A stretch of 64,000 bases of DNA from Shimia marina (lineage in GTDB: Bacteria > Pseudomonadota > Alphaproteobacteria > Rhodobacterales > Rhodobacteraceae): the NCBI RefSeq assembly GCF_001458175.1, contig NZ_CYPW01000006.1:447337-511336 (forward strand). Reading direction: 5' to 3'. Each line of letters starts with the position of its first letter. The stretch's first letter is position 1. Below the pieces are notes generated by a model. It was given only the letters and a program-made list of their open reading frames with translations, was not told the DNA's origin and ran no database searches. Both the position numbers and the translations under genes were made by a program. This document shows, piece after piece, positions 8,817 through 18,485 of the stretch.

Positions 8817-8845
8817 AAAGTCGGGGTTCCCCGGCTTTGTCTGTT
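8817..8845 (+). terminator. Terminator of the polyamine transport operon
   Basis: AAAGTCGGG pairs with CCCGGCTTT around a GTTC loop (8817-8838), followed by a T-rich stretch. Its position argues against an in-frame translation start at 8805 for the next gene. Confidence 0.75.
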
Positions 8846-8888
8846 TTTGGCCCTGTGCCATGTTAAAAGAAAACGATGGAGGCACGAT

Positions 8889-9467
8889 ATGCAGCGACGT
8901 CACTTTCTAACTGGTACGGCCAGTCTTTTGGCCACACCACAGGTCCTGCGGGCCGCACAGAGCTCCCAAGCCCCCTTTGAACTGATGGAGCACCTACGTC
9001 CCAAGGAGGTGCGGGTGAAGAAGAAATATGGCTTCCAACCCGGCCAGCTTGTGGTCGTGCTCGCCTCGTATCACCTTTACCACATGCAAGATGAGCGCAA
9101 CGCTGTGCGCTATGGCGTGGCAATTGGTCAGGAAGGTCTGAACTTTGAGGGCAGGGCCACCATTGACCGCAAGGTGAAATGGCCAAGCTGGCGCCCCACG
9201 CAGGATATGATCGAACGCAATCCTGCTTATGCAAAATACGCCGATGGCATGCCCGGCGGCCCCAACAACCCGCTTGGGTCCCGCGCCATGTATCTCTATC
9301 AGGACGGTCGCGACACGCTGTTCCGTATCCACGGCACCACCGCGCCACAATCCATCGGCACGCCCAGTTCAAACGGCTGCATTCGCATGGTCAACGACCA
9401 TATCGAAGCGCTCTATGAGCAGGTTCCCCTCGGCACCGAAGTGATTGTGATGAGCGGCAGCGCCTAA
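8889..9467 (+). CDS. L,D-transpeptidase (YkuD/ErfK family), probably exported
   Basis: 192 residues from the ATG at 8889, six bases after GGAGG. The N-terminus MQRRHFLTGTASLLATPQVL has a twin-arginine-like RRHFL motif and a hydrophobic stretch, suggesting export, possibly by Tat. The YkuD domain has catalytic histidine H148 in IHGTT and nucleophile C164 in SSNGCIRM, the expected HG-SxGC(I/V)RM pattern. Such enzymes form 3-3 cross-links or attach lipoproteins to peptidoglycan in the periplasm. It is transcribed alone between two stem-loop regions. The specific reaction cannot be told from sequence. Confidence 0.93.
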   Translation: MQRRHFLTGTASLLATPQVLRAAQSSQAPFELMEHLRPKEVRVKKKYGFQPGQLVVVLASYHLYHMQDERNAVRYGVAIGQEGLNFEGRATIDRKVKWPSWRPTQDMIERNPAYAKYADGMPGGPNNPLGSRAMYLYQDGRDTLFRIHGTTAPQSIGTPSSNGCIRMVNDHIEALYEQVPLGTEVIVMSGSA

Positions 9468-9567
9468 AGCGTTTCGGGTTTTACCCCAATCATCTCGCGA
9501 CACGAATCTCCCGAGAATGCCGTAGGCATGGCGGGGTATTCGTGTCGCAAGTGAAGCCCAAAACGCT
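9468..9567. repeat. Nested inverted repeat between convergent genes
   Basis: Inner arms GCGACACGAAT (9497-9507) and ATTCGTGTCGC (9538-9548) are perfectly complementary. Outer arms AGCGTTTCGGG (9468-9478) and CCCAAAACGCT (9557-9567) match at 10 of 11 positions. It occupies nearly all of the gap between the convergent L,D-transpeptidase and transglycosylase genes and could form a long cruciform or act as a bidirectional terminator. Confidence 0.8.
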
Positions 9568-9596
9568 ATAAGCGGCGCGCCCGGCCTCGGGCACAG

Positions 9597-10955
9597 CTAG
9601 CGCAGCGATTTCAGAAGCGTCAGAGAAGCATAGCCATCTGGCGTGGCTCCCACAGACCTCTGATAGGCCCGCACCGCCTCGATGGTGATCGGGCCAATCT
9701 TGCCGTCAACACCCTGTGTGTCAAACCCAGCACGCGTCAGACGACGTTGCAACTCTTTGCGCTCTTTGAATGTCAAAGCCCGATCGCCACGCGGCCATTT
9801 GCCCTGAAACTCAGGCCCGCCTTTGATACGGTCGCTGAGATGGCCCACACCAATCACATAGGCATCAGCTGCATTGTACCGTTCGATGGCGGCAAAGTTC
9901 TTGAAGATCATAAGGGCCACGCCCTGCCCGCCCGCTGGCAGCAGAATCGACGCCTTGCCATGATTGGGCACCTTGCGCCCCTGCATGTCTCGTACCCCAA
10001 GACGCGCCCACTCACTTGGGGACTTCTGGATTTTGCGGCTGGCCAAGGCATAATTGAAGCCTTTGGGAAGCTGTACCTCTACGCCCCAGGGCTGCCCTGT
10101 CACCCAACCAGAGCGCTTCAGATAAGCGGCTGTGGAGGCCAGCGCATCAGTGGGGTCGTCCGACCAGATGTCACGCTTTCCATCACCAGTGAAATCCACC
10201 GCAAACGCAAGGTAAGACGTGGGAATAAACTGCGTATGCCCCATGGCGCCGGCCCAGCTGCCGGTCATATTCTGTGGGCGCACATCCCCGCTTTGAATGA
10301 TCTTCAGCGCCGCTGTCAGCTGCTGTTCAAAGAATTTACCCCGACGCCCATCATACGACAGTGTTGCGAGCGCTTCGATGATCGGGGTGGTGCCTTTGTA
10401 AGTGCCATAGTTGCTCTCAAGCCCCCAGACAGCCACCACAACCTCTTTGTCCACACCATAATGCGCTTCGATCCGCTCCAACGTCTTACGATGCTTTTTC
10501 AGTGCTGCCTTACCGTTTTTCACCCGAGTGTCAGACGCAGCACTGTCCAGATACTCCCAGATGGTTTTCGTAAACTCGCTCTGATTGCGGTCTCTCTGAA
10601 TCACATCCGTGTTGTATTCAACGCCACGAAACGCCCGATCAAATACCGCCGCACTGATGCCAGCCTTCAGTGCGCGGCTGCGATAGCCATCAATCCAGCG
10701 CTGAAACCCTTTGTTTGCCGCCGCCACGGGCTGCGCTTCGGGGGCTTTGATCTCTGGAGTGACCGGGCGCAATACGGGGCGCTGTGAGGCAACCGGCGCC
10801 GCTGTTTTTTGAACATAGGGGATGGTGCCCCCTGATGAGACCACCGTGACGGTCGCCGGCCGCAAAACCGGCCGTAGCGATTGCGCTGGTGCTGCCGCCG
10901 CAGCCACCGCAGTGGTTCCCAAAACTAAACCTACCAAAATACCCTGTACCCACAT
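9597..10955 (-). CDS. Lytic murein transglycosylase (MltB-like) with peptidoglycan-binding domain
   Basis: 452 residues from the ATG at 10955, which has GGAG upstream. A hydrophobic signal segment (MWVQGILVGLVLGTTAVAAA) is followed by a Pro-rich linker. The SLT_2/MltB domain has the catalytic glutamate in VWGLESNYG and a GAMGHTQFIPTSY motif. The last 60 residues form a PG_binding_1 domain (RRLTRAGFDTQGVDGKIGP). It cleaves glycan strands in the periplasm to 1,6-anhydromuramyl ends. It converges with the L,D-transpeptidase gene, so two wall-remodelling enzymes are side by side. Confidence 0.93.
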   Translation of the reverse strand: MWVQGILVGLVLGTTAVAAAAAPAQSLRPVLRPATVTVVSSGGTIPYVQKTAAPVASQRPVLRPVTPEIKAPEAQPVAAANKGFQRWIDGYRSRALKAGISAAVFDRAFRGVEYNTDVIQRDRNQSEFTKTIWEYLDSAASDTRVKNGKAALKKHRKTLERIEAHYGVDKEVVVAVWGLESNYGTYKGTTPIIEALATLSYDGRRGKFFEQQLTAALKIIQSGDVRPQNMTGSWAGAMGHTQFIPTSYLAFAVDFTGDGKRDIWSDDPTDALASTAAYLKRSGWVTGQPWGVEVQLPKGFNYALASRKIQKSPSEWARLGVRDMQGRKVPNHGKASILLPAGGQGVALMIFKNFAAIERYNAADAYVIGVGHLSDRIKGGPEFQGKWPRGDRALTFKERKELQRRLTRAGFDTQGVDGKIGPITIEAVRAYQRSVGATPDGYASLTLLKSLR

Positions 10956-11022
10956 GGCACTGCTCCTTGCCTGTTTCGGAAACTGTAGCCCGAAGCACAG
11001 ACCGGCAAAAGCACTCATCCAC

Positions 11023-11733
11023 TCAGGCGCGGGGATTTGCCGACGTCTGACCTTCCTGCTTCAGACGCGCGCTATACTCCCGCAACATGGGGATCCGCCG
11101 GGGGCGGAAGAACTGATCTGTGAGGGTCAGGTTGCGCATCCGGTCCAAGCGAAACGCACGGTAATCCTGCCGCAAATGACAGAACGCCAGCAAGCAATGG
11201 GTGAACTGCAGAAAAACGATCGACAGCGGATCCACGGAGCGCGTGGTGCGATTGCCCGCAGCATCCGCATAATCAAACCCCACCCTGCGTTCCTCCCATG
11301 CCGCCTGTCGCAAGACACCCGCATCAATGGTGATCTCTGGCGGCTCATAAAACCGTTTGGCGCTGAGCACCGCATGTTTGAGACGATGTGCCTGCCCCTC
11401 AGGCAAGCGTGATTTCAGCTTTGTTAGAGCCGATTTTGCCGCCTGTGCAAGCGATGGATCGCCAACTTCCATAACCTCTTTCAACCCCACCACAAGCGCC
11501 TCGATCTCTTCTGGACCAAAACCAAGCGGCGGCAATGTGGCGTCTTCAATCAGCGTAAAGCCAAACCCGGCCTCGCCATCAATCACCGCGCCAAGCGCAC
11601 GCAGGCTGTCGATATCACGATAAATCGTGCGCTCCGACACGCCGGTCTCCTGCGCCAGAACCTGTGCCGTGGCAGGTGGCGGCAGATCGCGCAGGGCTTG
11701 CATCAATTGGAACAGGCGGTCGGTACGGCTCAT
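11023..11733 (-). CDS. YafY-type transcriptional regulator (HTH_11 + WYL)
   Basis: 236 residues from MSRTDRLFQLMQ, the usual start of this family; in-frame starts at 11754 and 11772 are possible. A DeoR-like HTH_11 at residues 1-60 contains VSERTIYRDIDSL, and the C-terminal half is a WYL domain thought to sense small molecules or nucleic acid. It is divergent from the GST gene at 11818, so local control of that gene is likely but not shown. A second, separate YafY-type regulator is present at 28093. Confidence 0.88.
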   Translation of the reverse strand: MSRTDRLFQLMQALRDLPPPATAQVLAQETGVSERTIYRDIDSLRALGAVIDGEAGFGFTLIEDATLPPLGFGPEEIEALVVGLKEVMEVGDPSLAQAAKSALTKLKSRLPEGQAHRLKHAVLSAKRFYEPPEITIDAGVLRQAAWEERRVGFDYADAAGNRTTRSVDPLSIVFLQFTHCLLAFCHLRQDYRAFRLDRMRNLTLTDQFFRPRRIPMLREYSARLKQEGQTSANPRA

Positions 11734-11817
11734 GATATCAAGATACTGCACCATGCTGACAAAAAATGACAAGAGGGCCGGTTACTCCGTCACCATCATT
11801 TGACCAAGGAGAAACCC

Positions 11818-12552
11818 ATGCATCTCGTAATGTTCCCCGGCGACGCCACCATGCCCACCTATTCCCCCTTCTGTCTGAAAGCGCTGTGCCTTCTGGAAAT
11901 GGCGGGCGAAGACTGGCAGCCAGAATACACCACCGATGTTACCGTGGGGCCGCTGGGCAAACTGCCCTTTCTGCGGTTTGAAGACCGTCTGATCCCGGAC
12001 AGTTCCAACATCGAAGACTTTCTCGCGGCGCGGGGTGCCGATTTCTATCCCGGCCTGTCACAAGTTGACATCAATCACGCCCATGCGCTGAAAACCATGG
12101 TCGAAAACAGCCTTGTTCTGGGCATGGTGCATGACCGCTGGATGCATCCGGATGTCTGGGCCATCATGCGGGAAGCCTTTTTTGCCGAAGCGCCAAGTGA
12201 GCTGCGCGACACGCTCGCCGCTCAGGCCCAAGACAGCGTGCGCGCCGCCCTCATGGCACAGGGGATTGCGCGTTTCTCACCTCAAGATCGGCAGGCCCGT
12301 TTTGACAAGGATTTGGCCGCAATAGAGACACAACTGGGCGGTCAAGAGTTTCTCTTTGGCCCGACACCCAGCGCGGCAGATGCCACAATTGCGCCCGTGC
12401 TGGACATGATCCAACGGCTGCCCGCCGAGACAGATCTGCGTCGCGCCGTGGCCGCCAAGCCCACGTTCACACCCTATGTCGCACGGGTGCGGGCCGCGAT
12501 CTACCCGGATATGACACGCCACATGGCGGCGCTCACTTCCGCCGCCGAGTGA
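11818..12552 (+). CDS. Glutathione S-transferase family protein (Fax/metaxin-like)
   Basis: 244 residues from the ATG at 11818, preceded by AAGGAG. The N-terminal thioredoxin-like domain contains YSPFCLKALCLLEMAGEDW and a cis-proline region GKLPFLRFEDR, then DSSNIEDFL for glutathione contact. The C-terminal helical domain ends with a region like GST_C_6. The pattern is nearest to the Fax/metaxin-like subgroup, whose substrates are mostly unknown. Its last 20 bases overlap the 3' end of the oppositely oriented rnr gene, an antisense tail-to-tail overlap. Confidence 0.85.
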   Translation: MHLVMFPGDATMPTYSPFCLKALCLLEMAGEDWQPEYTTDVTVGPLGKLPFLRFEDRLIPDSSNIEDFLAARGADFYPGLSQVDINHAHALKTMVENSLVLGMVHDRWMHPDVWAIMREAFFAEAPSELRDTLAAQAQDSVRAALMAQGIARFSPQDRQARFDKDLAAIETQLGGQEFLFGPTPSAADATIAPVLDMIQRLPAETDLRRAVAAKPTFTPYVARVRAAIYPDMTRHMAALTSAAE

Positions 12553-14800
12553 CTTTGCGTTTGGTCTTGGCCGCCTTGTGCTTTGCCTTGGCGGCCTTGC
12601 GCCGCACCGGACCCCCACGCCCGCGCCCCTTACCGCCGCCACGGCCCGCGCGTTTGACAAGCTCTCCATCCAGCGAGATCAGCTCCAGCGCAATGCCTCC
12701 CGTCACAGGCGCCGCTTCGGTCAGCCGCGCCGTCACGCGCTGTCCCAATCCGATCACAATCCCCGTATCAGAGCCTGTCAGCGTGTTGGTTTCCGCATCA
12801 AAATGGAAATATTCCCGCCCCAGCTCACGCATGGGAATCAGCCCGTCCGCACCGGTTTCATCCAGCTTCACAAAGACGCCAAATCGCGCAATGCCACTGA
12901 CCCGTCCGGTAAACTCATTGCCGATGCGCTCTGACATATAGGCCGCCAGATAGCGGTCGGTGGTATCGCGCTCTGCCAGCATGGAGCGCCGTTCCGTGTC
13001 TGAAATATGCTGCGCAGTGTTTTCCAGCTTTTCAACCGTCTCCGGGCTCAAGCCATCACTCCCCCAGCCATGGGCCGTGATCAGAGCGCGGTGCACAATC
13101 AGATCCGCATAGCGCCGAATGGGCGATGTGAAATGCGCATAGGCCCGCAGCGCCAGACCAAAATGGCCAAAGTTCTGCGGCGCATAATAGGCCTGTGTCA
13201 TGGAGCGCAGAGTGGACAGATTGATCAGCTCCGCCTGTTCCGTGCCTGCGGCCGCATCCAGCAGCTGGTTGAGGTGGCGGGTTTGCAGCACCTGCCCCTT
13301 GGCCAGGGTCAACCCCGCCGCCTGCGCCGTATCACGCAGGGCATTGAGCTTTTCCGGACTGGGCTCTTCATGCACGCGGAACAGCAGTGGGGATTTCTTG
13401 GCAATCAATGTTTCTGCGGCACAGACATTGGCCAGCACCATAAACTCTTCGATCAGCTTATGCGCATCAAAGCGGTCACGGAAATTGACCGACAGCACAT
13501 CGCCCTTGTCTGATAGCTCAATCTTGCGCTCCGGCAGGTCCAAGGCCAGCGGCTGACGCTCTGCTTTGGCCTTACTCAGCGCCGCATAGGCCGCATAAAG
13601 CGGCGTGATGATCTCTTCCATCAGAGGCGCACAGCGCGCGTTGGGCTGCCCATCCTGCGCCTGCTGCACTTCGCCGTAGTTGAGTGAGGCCACAGAGCGG
13701 ATCATGGCCCGTGTGAAACGGTGACCGATCTTTTTGCCATGCGCATCAATCTGAATGCGCAGGGCCAGAACGGCCCGTGGCACGCCTTCATGCAAAGAAC
13801 AGAGATCACCAGAGAGCCGATCTGGCAGCATAGGCACAACGCGATCCGGGAAATAGCTTGAGTTGCCCCGTTTGCGCGCCTCACGATCCAGCGCTGTATC
13901 CGGTGTCACATACTGTGCCACATCGGCAATCGCGACCCAAAGCACATGCCCGCCTGCATTCTTGGGATCATCATCCGCATGGGCCCAACAGGCATCATCG
14001 TGATCGCGCGCATCTGCCGGATCAATGGTGACAAACGGCATGTCACGCAGATCTTCCCGTGTGCCCAAAGGCGCGGGTTTGGCCTGATCAGACTCTGAAA
14101 CAACCTCATCAGGGAAAGTATCGGGGATGCCATGCTGGTGAATGGCGATCAGCGACACCGCCTTAGGCGCAGTCGGATCCCCAATACGCGCCACCACACG
14201 GGCGCGCGGCAAACCAAGCCGCCCCTTAGGCCCGGATTGCTCGGCCTCAACCAATTCGCCATCCTTGGCGCCTGCGCTCTGATCAGAGGCCACAGACCAT
14301 TCTTTGCCATCACCCTTATCAATCGGAAGAATGCGCCCACCTTCAGCGGTCTTGCGGAACAGGCCCAAAACGCGGCGTGGATTGGTGCCAATGCGCCGGA
14401 TCAGACGCGCTTCATAAGCGATCTCACCCTCGTCCAGCTTTGTCAGCCGCCCCAGAATGCGATCCCCGGCCCCCAAGGCCGGATCGGAAGCGCGTGGAAT
14501 CACATGGATCTTGGGTTCGTCCCCTTCGCCATGCCATTCCAATGGGCGCGCAAAAAGATCGCCATCCGCATCCGGCGGCAGGATCTGCAACACGGTGACA
14601 GGTGGCAGGCTTTCCGGATCGCGGTAGGTTTTGCGGCGTTTCTGAAGATGTCCCTCCGCCTCCAGCTCTTTGAGCAGGCGTTTGAGATCAATCCGCGCAG
14701 CACCTTTGATGCCAAAAGCTTTGGCGATGTCACGTTTGGAAGTGAGGGTCGGGTTCTCGGAAATCCACTCAAGGACTTCTTCTTTGGAAGGCATGGGCAT
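12533..14800 (-). CDS. rnr: Ribonuclease R
   Basis: 755 residues. A winged-helix start (KEEVLEWISENPTLTSKRDIAKAF) is followed by cold-shock-type OB folds, the RNB catalytic domain with the metal-binding cluster FVTIDPADARDHDDACWA, an S1 domain near the C-terminus (GNEFTGRVSGIARFGVFVKL) and a Lys/Arg-rich tail. It is a 3'-5' exoribonuclease degrading structured RNA in the cytoplasm. The basic tail is typical of RNase R. The gene ends by overlapping the GST gene. Confidence 0.95.
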   Translation of the reverse strand: MPMPSKEEVLEWISENPTLTSKRDIAKAFGIKGAARIDLKRLLKELEAEGHLQKRRKTYRDPESLPPVTVLQILPPDADGDLFARPLEWHGEGDEPKIHVIPRASDPALGAGDRILGRLTKLDEGEIAYEARLIRRIGTNPRRVLGLFRKTAEGGRILPIDKGDGKEWSVASDQSAGAKDGELVEAEQSGPKGRLGLPRARVVARIGDPTAPKAVSLIAIHQHGIPDTFPDEVVSESDQAKPAPLGTREDLRDMPFVTIDPADARDHDDACWAHADDDPKNAGGHVLWVAIADVAQYVTPDTALDREARKRGNSSYFPDRVVPMLPDRLSGDLCSLHEGVPRAVLALRIQIDAHGKKIGHRFTRAMIRSVASLNYGEVQQAQDGQPNARCAPLMEEIITPLYAAYAALSKAKAERQPLALDLPERKIELSDKGDVLSVNFRDRFDAHKLIEEFMVLANVCAAETLIAKKSPLLFRVHEEPSPEKLNALRDTAQAAGLTLAKGQVLQTRHLNQLLDAAAGTEQAELINLSTLRSMTQAYYAPQNFGHFGLALRAYAHFTSPIRRYADLIVHRALITAHGWGSDGLSPETVEKLENTAQHISDTERRSMLAERDTTDRYLAAYMSERIGNEFTGRVSGIARFGVFVKLDETGADGLIPMRELGREYFHFDAETNTLTGSDTGIVIGLGQRVTARLTEAAPVTGGIALELISLDGELVKRAGRGGGKGRGRGGPVRRKAAKAKHKAAKTKRKVTRRRK

Positions 14801-14844
14801 AATCCGGCCCTAACACGGGTTGTGCATAAGGTCACGCGGGAATG

Positions 14845-14879
14845 GAAGGGGCCAGCCCCTTCTTGGGCCAACGGCCCAA
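14845..14879. repeat. Two tandem perfect stem-loops
   Basis: GAAGGGGC/GCCCCTTC with a CA loop (14845-14862) is followed directly by TTGGGCC/GGCCCAA with loop AAC (14863-14879). They lie between the glycosyltransferase and rnr genes, both on the minus strand, and may terminate or slow transcription entering rnr. Confidence 0.75.
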
Positions 14880-14912
14880 TTCATCCCCGGGATATTTTTG
14901 GTCAAATGAAGA

Positions 14913-15467
14913 TCAGAGCCGGGTAAGATCGGCGACGGTGTCCACATCTGCCAATGTGGCGATGGTGGCAATTTTTGCATCTTTCAGCGAAGCGCGGCTG
15001 TCTGCAAGCGCGTGTTCTGTGGACCAGCGCACATTTTCAAACAGGCCTGCCTTGGGCGCATGTTTCAGCCCCACAAGCCAATAGCCGCCATCCGGGGCCG
15101 GGCCGAAAACCGCATCATGGTCGCCCAGCGCCGAAAACGCCTGCGCAATATGAGACGGCGTGATGCCGGGGATATCTGCGCCGATCACACATGTCGGGCC
15201 CGGCAGAGTTTTAAACTGGCGCGCCATGCGTGCGCCCAGATCGCCCTGCCCCTGTGGCACACGCGGCAGATGCGAGGGCCACGCCCGCGAGGTCAACCCC
15301 CGGTGATCTGGCGCCACCGCCAGAATGAGCCGCCAGCGCGGATCCTCCAGACGCCGCAGAAGCTGCGCGGATTGATGGCGAAACCACCAGGCTGCTGCTA
15401 TCATACCGAGGTCACGCCCCAGGCGGGTTTTCACACGTCCGGGCCGGGGCTCTTTGATCATCACCAC
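14913..15467 (-). CDS. TIGR04282-like glycosyltransferase (DUF2064)
   Basis: About 184 residues if the GTG at 15467 is the start; the start is uncertain because no ribosome site is evident and several alternative codons lie nearby (ATG at 15461). The motif KEPRPGRVKTRLGRDLG at the N-terminus and the later VIGADIPGITPSHI are diagnostic of the DUF2064 group, nucleotide-sugar-like transferases annotated as arsenosugar biosynthesis glycosyltransferases in some bacteria. It lies 16 bases downstream of dapE on the same strand. A nucleotidyl- or glycosyl-transfer activity is family-based; the substrate is unknown. Confidence 0.82.
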   Translation of the reverse strand: MVMIKEPRPGRVKTRLGRDLGMIAAAWWFRHQSAQLLRRLEDPRWRLILAVAPDHRGLTSRAWPSHLPRVPQGQGDLGARMARQFKTLPGPTCVIGADIPGITPSHIAQAFSALGDHDAVFGPAPDGGYWLVGLKHAPKAGLFENVRWSTEHALADSRASLKDAKIATIATLADVDTVADLTRL

Positions 15468-15483
15468 AATATTGGGGCGTGTT

Positions 15484-16629
15484 TTAGCTGAAATAGTCAC
15501 TGAGAATCCGGCTGTAGATGGCTTTGAGCTGCTGAATTTGATCCACAGGCACCTGTTCATCCACCTGATGCATGGTTTTGCCCACAAGGCCAAATTCCAC
15601 CACTGGGCAGTGGTGCTGCACAAAACGAGCGTCTGACGTGCCCCCGGAGGTTGAGAGCTCTGGGCGGCGGCCGGTTTCGGCCTCAACCGCCCTGCCCACC
15701 AGATCAGACAGCGCGCCGGGTGGGGTAATGAAACTTTCCCCGGAAATCGTGACTTTCATATCCACTGAAACACCAGTTTGGGCCGCAATAGTCTCTGCTT
15801 TTCCCTGCATCCAGGCCGTCAGGGATGCCCCGGAATGGGCGTCATTGAAGCGAATGTTCAGCGTCGCGCGACACTCTGCGGGGATCACATTGGTGGCGGG
15901 ATTGCCGGTGTCCATCGTGACCACGGCCAATGTGGAGGCGTCAAAATGCTCGGTGCCTGTGTCAAGTTCGTGGCTGGCAAGCTGATCCATCAGCCGCGCC
16001 ATCACCGGCACCGGGTTCTTGGCACGATGCGGATAGGCCGAATGCCCCTGCACGCCGGTGAAAGTGAAGTAGGCGGTCATGGAGCCGCGTCGCCCGATCT
16101 TCATCATCTCCCCCATCTCATTGGGGCAGGTTGGCTCCCCCACAAGACAGACAGACATCTGCTCCTGCGCGCCTTCCATATAATCGAGAAGCGCCGTGGT
16201 GCCATCAATGGCATCACCTTCTTCATCGCCGGTGATGGTGAGGATAATGGCACCGTCTGGCGGTGTGTTAGAGACAAAATCGATCGCCGCAGCCGCAAAA
16301 GCCGCCACGCCGGATTTCATATCCGTGGCCCCACGACCATACATGATACCGTCTTTGATTTCGGCCCCAAACGGGTCCACACTCCAGGCGGCCGCGTCTC
16401 CGACCGGCACCACATCGGTGTGTCCATTAAAACCAAAAGACCGCGCATGCCCCTTGTCGCCCCAACGGGCAAAAAGATTGGAGACCGCGCCCCGATCCAC
16501 CCGTGTGCAATCAAACCCCGCTTCCGAGAGATACCTTTCAAGTAAGGTCAAAGCGCCGCCCTCTTCCGGCGTCACAGATGGGCATTGAATCAACTCTGCA
16601 GTCAATGAAGCGGCGTCTGTCTGGCGCAT
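15484..16629 (-). CDS. dapE: Succinyl-diaminopimelate desuccinylase
   Basis: 381 residues from MRQTDAASL, with AGAGGA just upstream. An M20 metallopeptidase: metal ligand H in [13 protein letters not shown] in [13 protein letters not shown] in [11 protein letters not shown], and a C-terminal [11 protein letters not shown] with a late histidine in GKTMHQVDE. It hydrolyses N-succinyl-LL-diaminopimelate in lysine and peptidoglycan precursor synthesis. The succinylase branch is also represented by dapD at 23128, but the two are not in one operon. Confidence 0.95.
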   Translation of the reverse strand: MRQTDAASLTAELIQCPSVTPEEGGALTLLERYLSEAGFDCTRVDRGAVSNLFARWGDKGHARSFGFNGHTDVVPVGDAAAWSVDPFGAEIKDGIMYGRGATDMKSGVAAFAAAAIDFVSNTPPDGAIILTITGDEEGDAIDGTTALLDYMEGAQEQMSVCLVGEPTCPNEMGEMMKIGRRGSMTAYFTFTGVQGHSAYPHRAKNPVPVMARLMDQLASHELDTGTEHFDASTLAVVTMDTGNPATNVIPAECRATLNIRFNDAHSGASLTAWMQGKAETIAAQTGVSVDMKVTISGESFITPPGALSDLVGRAVEAETGRRPELSTSGGTSDARFVQHHCPVVEFGLVGKTMHQVDEQVPVDQIQQLKAIYSRILSDYFS

Positions 16630-16919
16630 GGATATCCTCTGTCTCTCGCGGTGTTTGTTGTGGGTTGTGGCACAAGCCCGCTTGGCCCGAAAGCCACAAT
16701 TCGGACACAAAGCGGTGCGCTGCCCTTAACAAATGCCAAAAACTGAGGTTTACTCAAGCCAATAACAAACGACCGAGGCAGGTCACCAGCAGTACGGCTT
16801 CTCAAAGCCAAAGATCCCCTCAAAGCGCAGCAGGACATGCGCGGGAATCTATAAGAACGCGCCCCTGTTTGGGCGTGGTCGGTTGCGTGGCGTGCCTTTG
16901 GCAGAGGGAGGCGCGCGAC

Positions 16920-18485
16920 ATGCCCAGATTGCCAGTGAACACAAACGCGTCCGCAATAGAGATGGCGGAAACGATTTTTGGGGATGACGTTACCATCCTG
17001 AATGCCAGTATCAATGTTCAGAACTCATCGTCAGGCATCTACACCAATGGCGATACGATCTCTCCGGGCGTCACGCCCAGCGACGAAGGCGTGATTCTAT
17101 CCACAGGCCGTGCCACAAATTTCACCAACAGCAACGGGGCATTCAACCAGCGCACCAATCGGTCCTCAAACACCAACGGTGAAGATGACAATCCGGAGTT
17201 CAATGCGCTGGCCGGTGCGCGCACCTTTGACGCCTCTTATCTGGACGTGTCTTTTGAGGCGTCTGAGGCCGGTCAGATGACCATGCAGTTTGTCTTTGCC
17301 TCTGAGGAATATCCAGAGTTCACAAACTCTGTCTATCAGGATTTTGTCGCGGTTTCGATCAACGGGAGCTATGTGCCGCTGGCGATTGGCGATGGCGATG
17401 TCGACCCGCGCAACATCAACGCGGGTACAAACGAGAGCCTCTTTGTCAACAATACCGGCGGCATCTACAACACCGAGATGGACGGTTTCACACAGACCAT
17501 GACCCTGACCTTCAACATCAATGAAGGGGTCAATGATCTGAGGATCGTGATCGCGGATGTGTCCGACAATCGCTATGACAGTTCCCTGCTGATTGCAGGC
17601 GGGTCCGTACAGACATCTCTGGTCGCCAATACAGATACCATAAATCTGGGCCTAAACGGCACACGCACGGTCAATATCTTGGCCAATGATGTGAACAACA
17701 CCGGCAACAGCCTTACGATCACCCATATTCTGGGCCAACCCGTGAGCGCCGGGTCCACCGTGACCCTGCCCAGCGGCCAACAGATCACCGTGAATGGCAA
17801 TGGCACCCTCACCTTGGTGGGGGACAATGATACAGAGGTGGTCAACTTCACCTATACGGTGGATGATGGCAACGGCACCACGGATGTGGGGTTTGTCACC
17901 GTCAATCAGGCCCCCTGCTTCACCGCAGGTACCTTTATTCGCACCCCCAATGGCGAAGTGCCGGTGGAGTGCCTTGAAATTGGCGATCTGGTAGAGACAC
18001 TGGACAATGGTCCGCAGCCCATCCGCTGGATCGGCCGCCGTGAAGTGCCCGCAGAAGGCAAACTGGCGCCCATCCACATTGCCGCCAATACCTTTGGAGA
18101 GCATCGTGCGCTGGCGCTGTCGCCACTACACCGGGTGCTGGTACAAGATGCCTGGGCAGAGCTGTTGTTTGGCGAAGAGCAGGTGCTTGTGGCCGCCCGG
18201 GATTTGGTGAACGACACCACCGTCACCCGTGTTTCTGGCGGCACCGTGGAATACGTACATATTCTCTTTGACGAGCATCAGATCGTATTTTCCGAGAAGC
18301 TGGCCACTGAAAGCTTTCTGCCCGGCCCTCAAACGAAAGCCAGCTTTGAACCTGAGATCGTAGAGGAAATCGCGTCCATTTTCCCGGAAATGGATATGCA
18401 CACCGGCACCGGCTATGGGCCAATGGCTCGCCGTGGTCTGCGCGCCTACGAAGTGGCCGCCCTCAGCAACTGGGCTGCGGAATGA
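16920..18485 (+). CDS. Choice-of-anchor-L / Hint domain protein A
   Basis: 521 residues from the ATG at 16920, after GAGGGAGG. Residues 1-230 look like a choice-of-anchor-L beta-rich domain (SGIYTNGDTISPGVTPSD; FVFASEEYPEF; YDSSLLIAGGSVQ). Residues 240-325 resemble a cadherin-like/VCBS repeat (RTVNILANDVNN). Residues 330-470 form a Hint_2 domain with intact Hint nucleophile C333 (APCFTAGTFIRT) and histidine H404 (LSPLHRVLV). There is no N-terminal signal peptide and no RTX repeat; secretion, if any, would need a non-Sec route. It overlaps the next Hint gene by four bases. A paralogue is at 20282. Biological role is unknown. Confidence 0.88.
   Translation: MPRLPVNTNASAIEMAETIFGDDVTILNASINVQNSSSGIYTNGDTISPGVTPSDEGVILSTGRATNFTNSNGAFNQRTNRSSNTNGEDDNPEFNALAGARTFDASYLDVSFEASEAGQMTMQFVFASEEYPEFTNSVYQDFVAVSINGSYVPLAIGDGDVDPRNINAGTNESLFVNNTGGIYNTEMDGFTQTMTLTFNINEGVNDLRIVIADVSDNRYDSSLLIAGGSVQTSLVANTDTINLGLNGTRTVNILANDVNNTGNSLTITHILGQPVSAGSTVTLPSGQQITVNGNGTLTLVGDNDTEVVNFTYTVDDGNGTTDVGFVTVNQAPCFTAGTFIRTPNGEVPVECLEIGDLVETLDNGPQPIRWIGRREVPAEGKLAPIHIAANTFGEHRALALSPLHRVLVQDAWAELLFGEEQVLVAARDLVNDTTVTRVSGGTVEYVHILFDEHQIVFSEKLATESFLPGPQTKASFEPEIVEEIASIFPEMDMHTGTGYGPMARRGLRAYEVAALSNWAAE

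Noticed and set aside
8805-8888. Upstream in-frame start for the L,D-transpeptidase
   Set aside because: The extra codons lie inside the terminator hairpin of the preceding operon, while GGAGG precedes the ATG at 8889.
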